NCBI GenBank assembly: GCA_947444195.1
Contig: CANEZL010000013.1
Location: forward strand, 42,950-106,949
DNA length: 64,000 nucleotides
Direction of reading: 5' to 3'
Origin: Methylobacteriaceae bacterium
Lineage (GTDB): Bacteria > Pseudomonadota > Alphaproteobacteria > Rhizobiales > Beijerinckiaceae
Made by a program: the position numbers and the translations under genes. Under the pieces are notes generated by a model. It saw nothing but the letters and a program-made list of their open reading frames with translations. It did not search any database and had not been told where the DNA came from. How positions within the stretch are numbered: the stretch's first letter is position 1; the number at the start of each line of letters is the position of its first letter. Of this stretch, positions 50,817-59,599 are shown one piece after another.

Positions 50817-51128
50817 TCACTCGCAGACGCGGACGCGGCGGAAATAGACATCGCCGTAGGCGTCGATGTAGCGGCGGCGCTCGAAATGGCAGACCGGCCC
50901 GATATCCTCCTCCTCGACATAGACCGGGCGGGGCCGCGGGGCGCGGTAGACCGGCTTGCCGGGATAGTACGGGTCGGCGGTCGCCGCGCCGAGGGCGCCG
51001 CCGACCGCGAGGCCGCCGAGAACGCCGAGCGCCGCGGCGCCGCCGGGGCTGATCCCGTCCCGCGCCTCTGCGCTCGGTGCCGCGAGAAGGCCCCCGGCGA
51101 CGAGGGCGATGGCGAAGCTGCGCAACAT
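50817..51128 (-). CDS. Secreted glycine-zipper protein, uncharacterised
   Basis: 103 residues. A signal peptide (MLRSFAIALVAGGLLAAPSA) is followed by a glycine-zipper segment (GGAAALGVLGGLAVGGALGA), which may insert in or contact the outer membrane. The mature C-terminal part, PYYPGKPVYRAPRPRPVYV, is rich in Tyr, Pro and Arg, and CHFERRRYIDAYGDVYFRRV plus a final CE gives two cysteines. This arrangement is common among small envelope proteins of Rhizobiales without known function. It is convergent with the exporter. Confidence 0.65.
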   Translation of the reverse strand: MLRSFAIALVAGGLLAAPSAEARDGISPGGAAALGVLGGLAVGGALGAATADPYYPGKPVYRAPRPRPVYVEEEDIGPVCHFERRRYIDAYGDVYFRRVRVCE

Positions 51129-51218
51129 GTCCGTTCCCCTGGTCGGCCGCCCGCACGGGAGGGCGGCCCGATCGGGAAAGAACAGCCCGGCTTTGGGGCG
51201 AATCTTCGGCAGTCCCGA

Positions 51219-51968
51219 TCAGAGATGCGTGAGCCGCAGCGCCAGCGGCCAGCGCACCCGCCGCAGGGGTTCCGGCCCCCAGGCGGCGGCGAGATCCGCC
51301 GCGAAGGCCGGAAGGGGATCGCGGCCCTGCGCCGCCTCCGCCCCGCGCAGGGCCGACCATGTCCGCACGTAGCCGACGAGGTCGTCGTAGGACCAGTCCC
51401 GCTCGATCGCGAGGTCCGGCGCGGGCAGTTCCGCGAAGGGGAAGGGCAGGGTGCGGTAGCCCGCCTCCACATGGGCGCGCTCCGGCGGCCAGTAGGGCCC
51501 CACCACCTGCGTGTAGAAGTGCCGCAGCACCGCCTCGGCCGCGCCGTCGAGATGGAGCACGCCGTAGGAGACCAGCGCCAGCGCGGCGCCCGGCCGGGCG
51601 ATGCGCGCGGCCTCCCGGTAGAAGGCCGGGAGGTCGAACCAGTGCGCGGCCTGGGCCGCCACGATCAGGTCGAGGCTGGCCTCCGGCAGGCCGCTCGCCT
51701 CGGCCGGGGCCACCTGGTAGCGCACCCCCGGATGCGGCTCGGCCGCCGCGATCTGCGCGGCGCTCGCATCCGTGGCGACGACCTCGGCGAAGCGCCCGGC
51801 GAGGAGCCGCGCGAGCTGGCCGCTGCCGCAGCCGCAATCGAGGGCCCTCTCCCGGGCGGGGGCGAGGCCGGCGAGATGATCGGCCAGGGCTTCCGGATAG
51901 GTCGGGCGATGCGCGGCGTAGGCAGCGGCCGTGCCGGAGAAGTGGTCCTTGAAGCCCGTCCGCCCCAT
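51219..51968 (-). CDS. Class I SAM-dependent methyltransferase
   Basis: 249 residues. Motif I is RALDCGCGSGQLARLLAGRF, then VVATDASAAQIAAAE (acidic residue for ribose), APAEASGLPEASLDLIVAAQ and AARIARPGAALALVSYG. HWFDLPAFYREAARI is characteristic of the small-molecule Methyltransf_11 group (yeast Tmt1/CrtA-like), often acting on carboxylates such as trans-aconitate. The substrate cannot be told from sequence. The gene has its own short promoter gap before the TTG-started molybdoenzyme on the other strand. Confidence 0.82.
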   Translation of the reverse strand: MGRTGFKDHFSGTAAAYAAHRPTYPEALADHLAGLAPARERALDCGCGSGQLARLLAGRFAEVVATDASAAQIAAAEPHPGVRYQVAPAEASGLPEASLDLIVAAQAAHWFDLPAFYREAARIARPGAALALVSYGVLHLDGAAEAVLRHFYTQVVGPYWPPERAHVEAGYRTLPFPFAELPAPDLAIERDWSYDDLVGYVRTWSALRGAEAAQGRDPLPAFAADLAAAWGPEPLRRVRWPLALRLTHL

Positions 51969-52074
51969 GATCCCCCTCCCTCGCGATCCGCACGGTTCTT
52001 ACGTGCCGCCGCTTGACGCGTCCGTCCAGGCGGCCTGAAACGGGCGCGGAACCCGAGACACCACGGAGGCCGGC

Positions 52075-52680
52075 TTGGCGACACGAGGCTTCACCGGGCG
52101 GCGCCCGCCCGAGGCGACCCGCGAGCGGCTGCCGCCGGGGCAGTATCTCACGCAGGACTTCCCCGTCCTGCAGATCGGCCCGAACCCGGCGATCGACCTC
52201 GCGGCCTGGCGCTTCACCCTGCGGGAGGGCGCCCGCCCGATCAAATCCTGGTCGTGGGACCAGTTCCAGGCCCTGCCGCGCACCCGCTGGGGCGGCGACA
52301 TCCACTGCGTCACCAAGTGGTCGAAGTTCGACACCGCCTGGGAGGGCGTGAGCTTCGACGATCTCCTGGCCGATGCCGGGATCGCGGCGCCCACCGGCTT
52401 CCTCCTCGCCGAGGGCTACGACGACTACACCACCAACGTGCCTGTGGCGGACCTGACCGGCGGCCGGGCGATGGTGGCCACCCTCTACGACGGCGCGCCG
52501 ATCCCCCTCGACCACGGCGGGCCGGCCCGCCTCCTCGTGCCCCACCTCTACTTCTGGAAGAGCGCCAAATGGCTGAAGGGCCTGCGCTTCACGGCGAAGG
52601 ACGAGGCCGGGTTCTGGGAGCTGCGCGGATACCACATGTACGGCGACCCCTGGCGGGAGCAGCGTTTCACCGGTGACTGA
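52075..52680 (+). CDS. Sulfite-oxidase-like molybdopterin oxidoreductase
   Basis: 201 residues, the size of the short YuiH/sulfite-oxidase-like group without signal peptide. The Mo-ligand cysteine is in GGDIHCVTKWSKFDTAWEGV (in short: DIHCVTKWSKFD). Other family parts are FPVLQIGPNPAIDLAAWRF, GYDDYTTNVPVADL and PHLYFWKSAKWLKGL. The start is a TTG at 52075, preceded by CGGAGGCC; an ATG in frame before the conserved region is absent. The next gene, a flavin reductase, starts inside its last codons, so together they form a two-component redox enzyme. The substrate is not known for this group. Confidence 0.85.
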   Translation: MATRGFTGRRPPEATRERLPPGQYLTQDFPVLQIGPNPAIDLAAWRFTLREGARPIKSWSWDQFQALPRTRWGGDIHCVTKWSKFDTAWEGVSFDDLLADAGIAAPTGFLLAEGYDDYTTNVPVADLTGGRAMVATLYDGAPIPLDHGGPARLLVPHLYFWKSAKWLKGLRFTAKDEAGFWELRGYHMYGDPWREQRFTGD

Positions 52681-53398
52681 GCCCGACCTCGCCTGGACCC
52701 GCTGGCGGCCGGCCGCGATCACCGCGATCACCCCGCTCACGCCCCGCGTGAAGAGCTTCCGCCTCGCGGTGGACTTCGCGCACGCCTTCCGCGCCGGCCA
52801 GCACGTGGACGTGCGCCTCACCGCCGAGGACGGCTACCAGGCCCAGCGCAGCTACTCCATCGCCTCGGCGCCGAACGAGTCCGGCACCATCGAGCTCGTC
52901 ATCGAGGGGCTCGACGGCGGCGAGGTCTCGGGCTTCTTCCTGGAGGTCGCCGAGGTCGGCGACGCGATCGAGTTGCGCGGGCCCGTCGGCGGCTCCTTCG
53001 CCTGGGGGCCGGAGGAGGGCGGCCCGCTCCTCCTCGTGGGCGGCGGCTCGGGCGTGGTGCCCCTGCTGGCCATGCTGCGCCACCGGGCGCACGCGGCCCC
53101 CGAGATACCCTGCGCCCTGATCTACTCCGTGCGCGGGCGGGCCGGGGCGATCGCGCTCGCCGAGCTCGAGGCCCGGGCCCGCGACGAGCCGGGCTTCATG
53201 CTCCGCCTCCTCACCACGCGGGAGGGCGCGGGGCGGCGGATCGATGCGGAGGTGGTGGCCGCGGTGCTGGCCGGCCTCGGGCCCCCCGCCCGCAGCTTCG
53301 TCTGCGGCGCGAACCCCTTCGTCGGCGCGGCCGCCTCCCTTCTCCTCGCGGCCGGGCTGCCCGCCTCCTCGATCCGCACCGAGCGCTTCGGCGGATGA
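52673..53398 (+). CDS. Ferredoxin-NADP reductase-type flavin oxidoreductase
   Basis: 241 residues from GTG at 52673, overlapping the molybdoenzyme by eight bases. The FAD-binding barrel has RSYSIASAPNESG (R-x-Y-S) and ELRGPVGGSFAW. The NAD(P) domain has LLLVGGGSGVVPLLAMLRHR and a C-terminal SFVCGANPFVGAAASLLL (C-G-x-x-x-F/M). It should shuttle electrons between NAD(P)H and a partner, here most likely the overlapping molybdoenzyme. No [2Fe-2S] domain is fused. This gene pair recurs in alphaproteobacteria, but its physiological reaction is unresolved. Confidence 0.87.
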   Translation: MTEPDLAWTRWRPAAITAITPLTPRVKSFRLAVDFAHAFRAGQHVDVRLTAEDGYQAQRSYSIASAPNESGTIELVIEGLDGGEVSGFFLEVAEVGDAIELRGPVGGSFAWGPEEGGPLLLVGGGSGVVPLLAMLRHRAHAAPEIPCALIYSVRGRAGAIALAELEARARDEPGFMLRLLTTREGAGRRIDAEVVAAVLAGLGPPARSFVCGANPFVGAAASLLLAAGLPASSIRTERFGG

Positions 53399-53494
53399 CA
53401 GAGGCGGGCAAATCCCGCGGCCGGCCGTCCGCGCGGGTTGCGCCGCGGGCCCGCTGAGGATTCGGTGCCCCCGTATCCGTGAGAAGGACACCCG

Positions 53495-54742
53495 ATGCTC
53501 CGATCCCTCGCCCTTGCCGCCGTCGCCGCGCTGGCGCCGTTGGCGGCCTCCGCCGAGCCCGAGCCCCGCGTGCTCGCCGCCGTGAAGGCGCAGGACAAGC
53601 CCCTGCGCGAGACGCTGGCCGGCCTCGTCGACGTCGATACCGGCACCGGGCAGGTGCCCGGCCTGTCGAAGGTGGAGGAGATCCTGCGCGCCCGCCTCGA
53701 GGGGCTGGGCGCCACCGTCGAGGCGAAGCCCGCCCCGGCCTTCGGCGGCAACACCCTGGTGGGCACCCTGAAGGGCACCGGCCAGGCCAAGCTGATGCTG
53801 CTCGTGCACTACGACACGGTCTTCGGCGAGGGCGAGGCCGCCAAGCGGCCCTATACCGAGCGCGACGGGCGCGCCTACGGGCCGGGCGTGGCCGACGCCA
53901 AGGGCGGCATCGCGATCATCCTGCACAGCCTCGCCGTCCTCAAGGAACTCGGCTTCCGCGATTACGGGCAGATCACCGTGGTGTTCAACCCGGACGAGGA
54001 GCGCGGCTCCCGCGGCTCCCGCGACGTCGTCCGCGCGGTCGCCAAGGGCCAGGACGCGGTGCTCTCCTTCGAGCCGACCTTCGCCGACGAGGCGGTGGAT
54101 GCCGCCACCGTCGCCACCAAGGGCATCAACTACGCGAGCCTGACCGTGAAGGGCCGCTCGGCCCATGCGGGCGGCGCGCCCGAATCGGGCCGCAACGCCG
54201 TCACCGAGATCGCCCACCAGATCCTCCAGCTGCAGGATCTCGGCGACAAGGCGAAGGGCACGAGCCTGAACTGGACCGTGGTCTCGGGGGGCACCAAGCC
54301 GAACATCATCCCCGACCTCGCCAAGGCCGAGGGCGACATGCGCTACTTCGAGGCCTCGGAATACGACCGGGTGCTGGCCCAGGCCACGAAGATCGTCGCC
54401 AACCGCCGGGTGCCCGACACCGAGGTGACGTTCGAGCTGAACCGCGGCCGGCCGCCGCTGCCGGTGAACCCGGCGACCCGGGCGCTGGGCGAGAAGGCGC
54501 AGGGGATCTACCGGGAGGTCGGCGGCGACCTCAAGCTCGTGGAGATCGGCGGCGGCACGGACGCGGCCTACGCCTTCCAGACGGACAGCCCCGGCAAGCC
54601 CGCCGTGCTCGAATCCCTCGGTGTCGTCGGCGGGCGCTATCACAGCCCCGACGAGTTCGCCGTCCTCGACAGCGTGACCCCGCGCCTCTACCTCGCCACC
54701 CGCCTGATCATGCAGCTGTCCAACGAGCTGCCGGCGCGCTGA
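53495..54742 (+). CDS. Exported M20-family peptidase (glutamate carboxypeptidase-like)
   Basis: 415 residues with a signal peptide (MLRSLALAAVAALAPLAASA). The M20 zinc motifs are VHYDTVFGEGEA (first His with catalytic Asp), GPGVADAKGGIAIIL (bridging Asp), NPDEERGSRGSRD (catalytic Glu and ligand Glu) and, near the end, GVVGGRYHSPDEF (last His). The dimerisation domain has ATKGINYASLTVKGRSAHAG and SGRNAVTEIAHQIL. The pattern is close to Pseudomonas carboxypeptidase G2, which removes C-terminal glutamate from folates and peptides. The periplasmic location suggests nutrient scavenging. It is convergent with the Ca2+/H+ antiporter, 7 bases away. Confidence 0.9.
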   Translation: MLRSLALAAVAALAPLAASAEPEPRVLAAVKAQDKPLRETLAGLVDVDTGTGQVPGLSKVEEILRARLEGLGATVEAKPAPAFGGNTLVGTLKGTGQAKLMLLVHYDTVFGEGEAAKRPYTERDGRAYGPGVADAKGGIAIILHSLAVLKELGFRDYGQITVVFNPDEERGSRGSRDVVRAVAKGQDAVLSFEPTFADEAVDAATVATKGINYASLTVKGRSAHAGGAPESGRNAVTEIAHQILQLQDLGDKAKGTSLNWTVVSGGTKPNIIPDLAKAEGDMRYFEASEYDRVLAQATKIVANRRVPDTEVTFELNRGRPPLPVNPATRALGEKAQGIYREVGGDLKLVEIGGGTDAAYAFQTDSPGKPAVLESLGVVGGRYHSPDEFAVLDSVTPRLYLATRLIMQLSNELPAR

Positions 54743-54749
54743 CCCCGGC

Positions 54750-55865
54750 TCACGGGCTGAAGATCAGCACGAGGTAGACGAAGAACAGGATCAGGTGCAC
54801 CGCGCCCTCCAGCACGGTGGTGCGCGGGCCCGAGAAGGTCAGGGTGCTGAGGATCAGGGTGACGGCGAGCAGCGTCATCCCGGTCGGGCTGAGGCCGAGG
54901 ATCACGGTCTGCCCGGTCAGCAGACCGATCGCCAGCACCGCCGGCACGGTGAGGCCGATGGTGGAGGTGGCCGCACCCAGGCACAGGTTGATCGCCCGCT
55001 GCAACTCGTTGCGGGCGATGGCCTTGAGGGAGGAGATGCCCTCCGGCGTGAACACGATCGCCGCGATGAGCACGCCGCCGAGCGCCGAGGGCGCGCCGAG
55101 GGCCGCGATGCCGTGGTCGAGGATCGTGGCGAGGCTCTTCGACAGGAGCACGATCGGCAGGATGTTGGCCACGAGCAGGATCGTGTGGCGCAGGATCTCC
55201 CGCGCGGAGGCGCGGTGCTTGGCCGGCGCCTCCACCGCCTCGGTCCTGGCGGCCTGCGCCCGGGCGTCCGGATCCTGGAAGAAGTCGCTGTGCCGCCCGG
55301 TCTGGATCAGGATGAATATGCCGTAGAGCGCCACCGTGAAGATCGAGAAGGTGACCGCCTGCACCTTGGTCAGCGAGCCGTCGGTGGTGGAGGAGGTGAA
55401 GTTCGGGATGATCAGCGCCAGCGTCGCCAGGGGAATGATCACCGCCAGGAAGGCCGAGGCGCCCTGCAGGTTGTAGCTCTGCTGGTGGTGGCGCAGGCCG
55501 CCGAGGATCAGCCCGAGGCCGACCACGCCGTTCAGCACGATCATCAGCACCGCGAACATGGTGTCGCGCCCGAGCGTCGGCGCGTCCTTGGCCGAGAGCA
55601 TCACCGCCGAGACCAGCGCCACCTCGATGATGACGATGGCGAGCGTCAGGATCAGCGTGCCCAGCGGCTCGCCGAGCATCTCGGCGAGTTCCTCCGCCTC
55701 GTGCACCACGCCGAAGGCCGCCCAGATGATGACGCCGAGGAGCCAGGCGAACAGCAGGCTCGCGAAGAGGGGCTGCTGGCCGAGATCGCCGAGCCAGCCT
55801 TTGCCGAACCAGGCGAAGACGCCCACGCTTGCCCACGCCACCACAAGCCGCGCCGCTGCACCCAT
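54750..55865 (-). CDS. Ca2+/H+ antiporter (CAX/ChaA type)
   Basis: 371 residues with about ten to eleven helices. Both CAX a-repeats are visible: FGVVHEAEELAEMLGEPLGTLI-type VHEAEELAEMLGEPLGTLIL with ILTLAIVIIEVALV in the first half, and IAAIVFTPEGISSLKAIARN plus NLCLGAATSTIGLTVPAVLA in the second. The acidic stretch between halves (QDPDARAQAARTEAVEAPAK) matches the usual linker place. The protein exchanges cytoplasmic Ca2+, Na+ or K+ for protons. The longer open frame up to 56327 overlaps the Phd-VapC remnant and is not used; the ATG at 55865 starts the first helix. Confidence 0.9.
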   Translation of the reverse strand: MGAAARLVVAWASVGVFAWFGKGWLGDLGQQPLFASLLFAWLLGVIIWAAFGVVHEAEELAEMLGEPLGTLILTLAIVIIEVALVSAVMLSAKDAPTLGRDTMFAVLMIVLNGVVGLGLILGGLRHHQQSYNLQGASAFLAVIIPLATLALIIPNFTSSTTDGSLTKVQAVTFSIFTVALYGIFILIQTGRHSDFFQDPDARAQAARTEAVEAPAKHRASAREILRHTILLVANILPIVLLSKSLATILDHGIAALGAPSALGGVLIAAIVFTPEGISSLKAIARNELQRAINLCLGAATSTIGLTVPAVLAIGLLTGQTVILGLSPTGMTLLAVTLILSTLTFSGPRTTVLEGAVHLILFFVYLVLIFSP

Positions 55866-55989
55866 CGTCCGTCCCTTTGGATCCGTACCGTTAAGCTCTT
55901 GCGGGCCGAGAGGTTGCGTCGCGGCAGCGCTCTTGTCGCCGGGAAGGCGGCGCGCCGCTCCGCGGGCGCGGTGAGAGTGCGCGGACGCC

Positions 55990-56391
55990 ATGCGGCGCGT
56001 GCCGGTGAGCGATGCCGAGGGACGACTGTCCGGCCTGATCCGGCGCGCGGAGGCAGGCGACGAGGTCGTCCTCACGCGGCATGGCCGGCCCGTCGCCCGC
56101 CTGTCCCCGGTCGCAGCAAGACCTGATCGAGGCGGACGGCGCGCGTTCATCGAGACCGTGTGGGCCTCCGCAGCCGCTTCGAAGTCGCGGCGGACACGAC
56201 GGCCGGAGCTTCCCGTGTCGGGGCCGCCCACATGCGCTGGGGCGAGGGCGTCGGTCCGGCCGGGCTCGATTTCGGCGATCGCTTCGCCTACGCGGTCGCG
56301 CGAGAGCTGGATCGCCCGCTCCTCCATGTCGGCAACGATTTCGCGAGAACCGACATCGCGAGCGCGCTCCGACGCGATTCCCGGTGCAACC
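55990..56391 (+). pseudogene. Phd-VapC toxin-antitoxin remnant
   Basis: The start (55990) encodes a clear Phd/YefM-type antitoxin N-terminus: MRRVPVSDAEGRLSGLIRRA, AGDEVVLTRHGRPVARLSPV. After about residue 45 that frame loses any antitoxin or toxin likeness. In another frame, from about 56230, the C-terminal part of a VapC PIN domain appears: HMRWGEGVGPAGLDFGDRFA, YAVARELDRPLLHVGNDFAR, TDIASAL. The PIN N-terminal half with its first catalytic acids, and the antitoxin C-terminal half, are missing. The likely history is an internal deletion in a phd-vapC pair. Whether the short antitoxin piece is still made is unknown. Confidence 0.7.
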
Positions 56392-56538
56392 GCCCCATGC
56401 GGCGGGGGACATGGCCCCTCGCGCCGGAAGGGGGTATAGGGACACGCTCCGAAACCCGATTCGAGACCGTCCTGCCCGCGGATCCCGCGCGCTTCCCGCT
56501 GCGCCCGTCCGCCCTCAACGGTCCGTGAGAGTCACGCC

Positions 56539-58293
56539 TTGCCGTTTCCCATCCTGCCCGCTCCCATCGCGCGGGCGCTCGACGAGCGCGGCTATGCCGA
56601 GCCGACGCCCGTGCAGAACGCCGTTCTGGAGGCCGTCGCGCAGGCGGCCGGCCGCGACCTCCTCGTCTCCGCCCAGACCGGCTCGGGCAAGACCGTCGCC
56701 TACGGGCTGGCCATCGCCGGCGACCTCGTCGGCGAGGCCGAGGCGCTGCCCCCGCCCGGCGCGCCGCTCGCCCTGGTGATCGCCCCGACCCGCGAACTGG
56801 CCCTCCAGGTCCAGCGCGAACTCTCCTGGCTCTACGGCCCGGCGGGCGGCCGCGTGCTCGCCTGCGTCGGCGGGATGGATCCCCGGCGCGAGGCGCGCTG
56901 GCTGGCCGACGGCGTGCACATCGTCGTCGGCACGCCCGGCCGCCTGCGCGATCATCTGGAGCGCGGCAACCTCTTCCCCGAGGCGCTGCGCGCCGTCGTC
57001 CTCGACGAGGCCGACGAGATGCTCGACCTCGGTTTCCGCGAGGACATCGAGTTCATCCTCTCGGCCACGCCCCCGGAGCGCTCCACGCTCCTGTTCTCGG
57101 CGACCCTGCCGAAGGGCATCGAGGCCCTGGCCGAGCGCTATCAGCGCGACGCCCTGCGGCTCGCCATCAAGAGCGAGGTGCGGGGCCATGCCGACATCGC
57201 CTACCGGGCGATCCGGGTGGTGCCGCGCGAGATCGAGCACGTGGTGCTCAACGTCCTGCGCGAGGCCGACGCGCCCACCGCGATCGTGTTCTGCAACACC
57301 CGCAACGCCGTGCGCCATCTCCAGGCCAGCCTGACCGAGCGCGGCTTCTCGGTGGTGGCGCTCTCGGGCGAACTCGGCCAGGGCGAGCGCAACGCCGCCC
57401 TTCAGGCGCTCCGCGACGGGCGCGCCCGCGTCTGCGTGGCCACCGACGTCGCCGCCCGCGGCATCGACCTGCCGACGCTCAGCCTCGTCATCCACGCCGA
57501 CCTGCCCCACGACGCCGAGGTGATGCAGCACCGCTCCGGCCGCACGGGGCGCGCCGGGCGCAAGGGCGTGAGCGTGCTTCTCGTGCCGAACGCCCGCCGC
57601 CGCCGGGCCGAGCAGATGCTCGCCATCGCCAAGGTGAGCCCCGAATGGATGGGCCCGCCCTCGGCCGACGAGATCCGCCGCCTCGACGGCGAGCGCATGC
57701 TCTCCGATCCCCTGTTCAGCGAGCCCCCGGGCGAGGAGGATCAGGCGCTGGCCGAGACCCTGCTCGCCGAGCGCACGCCCGCCGAGCTCGCCGCGCTTCT
57801 GGCCCGCGTCTACCGCACCCGCCTGCCGGCCCCCGAGGACGTGACCGATCCGGGCGAGCGGCAGGGCCGCGCCGCGGCCGGCCACGCCCCCTACGATCCG
57901 ATGGATGCCGAGCGCATCGCCGCGATGGGCCCCGCGGTCTGGTTCCGGCTCAATCTCGGCCGGCGCGACAACGCCGACCCGCGCCGCCTGCTGCCGCTCC
58001 TGACCCGCCGCGGCGGCATCGACCGCGCGGTGATCGGCGCCATCCGCATCTTCGAGCGCGAGACCAAGTTCGAGATCCGCGGCGGCGCGGCCCAGTCCTT
58101 CGCGGCCGCCTTCGCCCGCAACGGCTCGCCGGAGATCCAGGTCGAGGCCCTCGGCTCCGAGGGCGCGCCGCCCCCGCGCAGCGCGGGTCCCAAGAGCCCG
58201 CGCTCGACCAAGCACGCCCGCCACATCGAGAAGGGCGCAAGGCCCGGTCAGGGCGGTCCCCGCAAGGGCGGCAAGCCGGCGGACGCGCGCTGA
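56539..58293 (+). CDS. DEAD-box ATP-dependent RNA helicase
   Basis: 584 residues from a TTG start at 56539. RecA domain 1: Q-motif region GYAEPTPVQNAVLEAVAQ, AQTGSGKTVAYGLAI, APTRELALQVQREL, GTPGRLRDHLERG, VLDEADEMLDLGFRED and SATLPKG. Domain 2: IVFCNTRNAVRHLQ, VATDVAARGIDLPTL and HRSGRTGRAGRKGVS. Residues about 465-550 form a DbpA-like RNA-binding domain (FRLNLGRRDNADPRRLLPLL, IRIFERETKFEIRGGAAQSF). A basic tail (KSPRSTKHARHIEKGARPGQ) follows. The structure fits ribosome-assembly or cold-adaptation helicases of the DbpA/CsdA type. Confidence 0.92.
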   Translation: MPFPILPAPIARALDERGYAEPTPVQNAVLEAVAQAAGRDLLVSAQTGSGKTVAYGLAIAGDLVGEAEALPPPGAPLALVIAPTRELALQVQRELSWLYGPAGGRVLACVGGMDPRREARWLADGVHIVVGTPGRLRDHLERGNLFPEALRAVVLDEADEMLDLGFREDIEFILSATPPERSTLLFSATLPKGIEALAERYQRDALRLAIKSEVRGHADIAYRAIRVVPREIEHVVLNVLREADAPTAIVFCNTRNAVRHLQASLTERGFSVVALSGELGQGERNAALQALRDGRARVCVATDVAARGIDLPTLSLVIHADLPHDAEVMQHRSGRTGRAGRKGVSVLLVPNARRRRAEQMLAIAKVSPEWMGPPSADEIRRLDGERMLSDPLFSEPPGEEDQALAETLLAERTPAELAALLARVYRTRLPAPEDVTDPGERQGRAAAGHAPYDPMDAERIAAMGPAVWFRLNLGRRDNADPRRLLPLLTRRGGIDRAVIGAIRIFERETKFEIRGGAAQSFAAAFARNGSPEIQVEALGSEGAPPPRSAGPKSPRSTKHARHIEKGARPGQGGPRKGGKPADAR

Positions 58294-58333
58294 TCCGCGC
58301 GCTCCGGACCGGGACGGTCCGGAGCGGCGGGGC

Positions 58334-59374
58334 TCAGAACTTGTCCGGCAGGCCCTTCACCGCGTCGCCCAGCGCCTCGACGCCCGCGCCGATCTTGCGG
58401 CCGGCGGCGGCGAGCGTCGGCATCCGGATGCCGAGCACCTCGGTCTCCTCGTCCTCGGGGGGGCTCGCCGCCGCCACGGCGGGCGTCGCGGCCTTGGCGG
58501 CGGCGGGCTTCGCCTCCTTGGCGGCCGTCCGGCTCGCCTCCTTGGGCTTGGCCGCGCGCGGGGCCGGCTTCGCGGCGGGCTCGCTCGCCTCGGCCGCGGG
58601 CCTCTCGACGGCCGGGACCGCCTCGCCCGCCGGGGGCAGGGCGGCGAAGGCGGTGCTCGCCGTCCTCGCCCGCACCGTCTCGGCCGGGCGCGCGCCGACG
58701 GTGGCGACGGTCCGGCTCGGCGGGATGACGCCGGCCTGACGGGCCGGGCCGATCACGGCCGCGTTCTCGATCGTGGGCGCCGGCTTTGCAGGGATCTGCG
58801 CCGCCTTCGGCGCGGCCGGCTCCGGGACGGGCTGGGCCGCCACCGGCACGGGCTGCGCCGGCTTCAGCGCGGGCTGCGCCGCCATGGAGACGGGCTCGGG
58901 CGCCCTGGAGGCGGTCTGCGCCGGTGTGGCGATGGGCTGCGCCGGTTTGGAAACGGGCTGCGCCGCCGCGGAGATGGGCTGCGCCGCGGAGATGGGCTGC
59001 GCCGGCTTGGCGGCGGCCTGGACCGGGGCCGGTTCGGCCGCTGCGGGCTTCGGCGGGAGCGGGGCGGAAGCCGAAGTGTCGGCGGAGGGCAGGGCGATGC
59101 GCCGGGGCGCGGCGGCGGGGGCGAGGTCCGGCAGCCCGTCCTTCAGGTCAGGCCAGTCCGCGGCGCTCTGGTGCTTGGCGGCGATGGGCTTGGGCGCCGG
59201 CGGCGCGACGAGGCCCTGCATCACGTGCGTCGCCCCGGCGAAGGCGGCGAGCCCCGCGATGCCCGCCACGGTGACGACGGCGATCCGGCCCGCCGGCAGG
59301 CCCTTCGCGCGCGCATCGATCCGCGGCGCGCGGGGGGCGCGGGTCTCGGTGGGGTCGAGGGCAAGGTCGTTCAT
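58334..59374 (-). CDS. Pro/Ala-rich membrane-anchored protein with degenerate repeats
   Basis: 346 residues. A short cytoplasmic start (MNDLALDPTETRAPRAPRID) leads into one membrane helix (IAVVTVAGIAGLAAFAGATH, about 32-52). The rest is nearly all Pro, Ala, Lys, Glu and Gln. About 130-215 hold many AQP(I/V) units (AKPAQPISAAQPISAAAQPV, SKPAQPIATPAQTA, LKPAQPVPVAAQPVPEPAAP), roughly seven to nine residues each. The C-terminus is distinct: VLGIRMPTLAAAGRKIGAGV, ALGDAVKGLPDKF. It could be a TonB-like or envelope-spanning spacer; function unknown. It is convergent with the DEAD-box helicase. Confidence 0.65.
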   Translation of the reverse strand: MNDLALDPTETRAPRAPRIDARAKGLPAGRIAVVTVAGIAGLAAFAGATHVMQGLVAPPAPKPIAAKHQSAADWPDLKDGLPDLAPAAAPRRIALPSADTSASAPLPPKPAAAEPAPVQAAAKPAQPISAAQPISAAAQPVSKPAQPIATPAQTASRAPEPVSMAAQPALKPAQPVPVAAQPVPEPAAPKAAQIPAKPAPTIENAAVIGPARQAGVIPPSRTVATVGARPAETVRARTASTAFAALPPAGEAVPAVERPAAEASEPAAKPAPRAAKPKEASRTAAKEAKPAAAKAATPAVAAASPPEDEETEVLGIRMPTLAAAGRKIGAGVEALGDAVKGLPDKF

Positions 59375-59599
59375 GGACGGGGTCTCCGACGCGACGCGGA
59401 TCGATGCGGCCGCTCCCCCGAACCCGGCCCCGCGCACGCCGTGTCTCCCGATCGTGTGCGAGCAAGATTTCATCGCGGATATTGCGGCACAAAGATGTCG
59501 TGCGTCAGGTCCGCGCTACTTTCGCCCGGGGGCAGGCCGTCCGATCCACGGATCCTTCACGCTATCCTTGCCGATCTCTTCCTCTTAGGGGGCGCGGAC

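Noticed and set aside
58786..59274. Repetitive plus-strand open frames over the AQP-repeat gene
   Set aside because: The repeat is in the minus-strand protein; the plus frames reproduce it as Gly/Cys- or Arg/Pro-rich shadows without a start signal.
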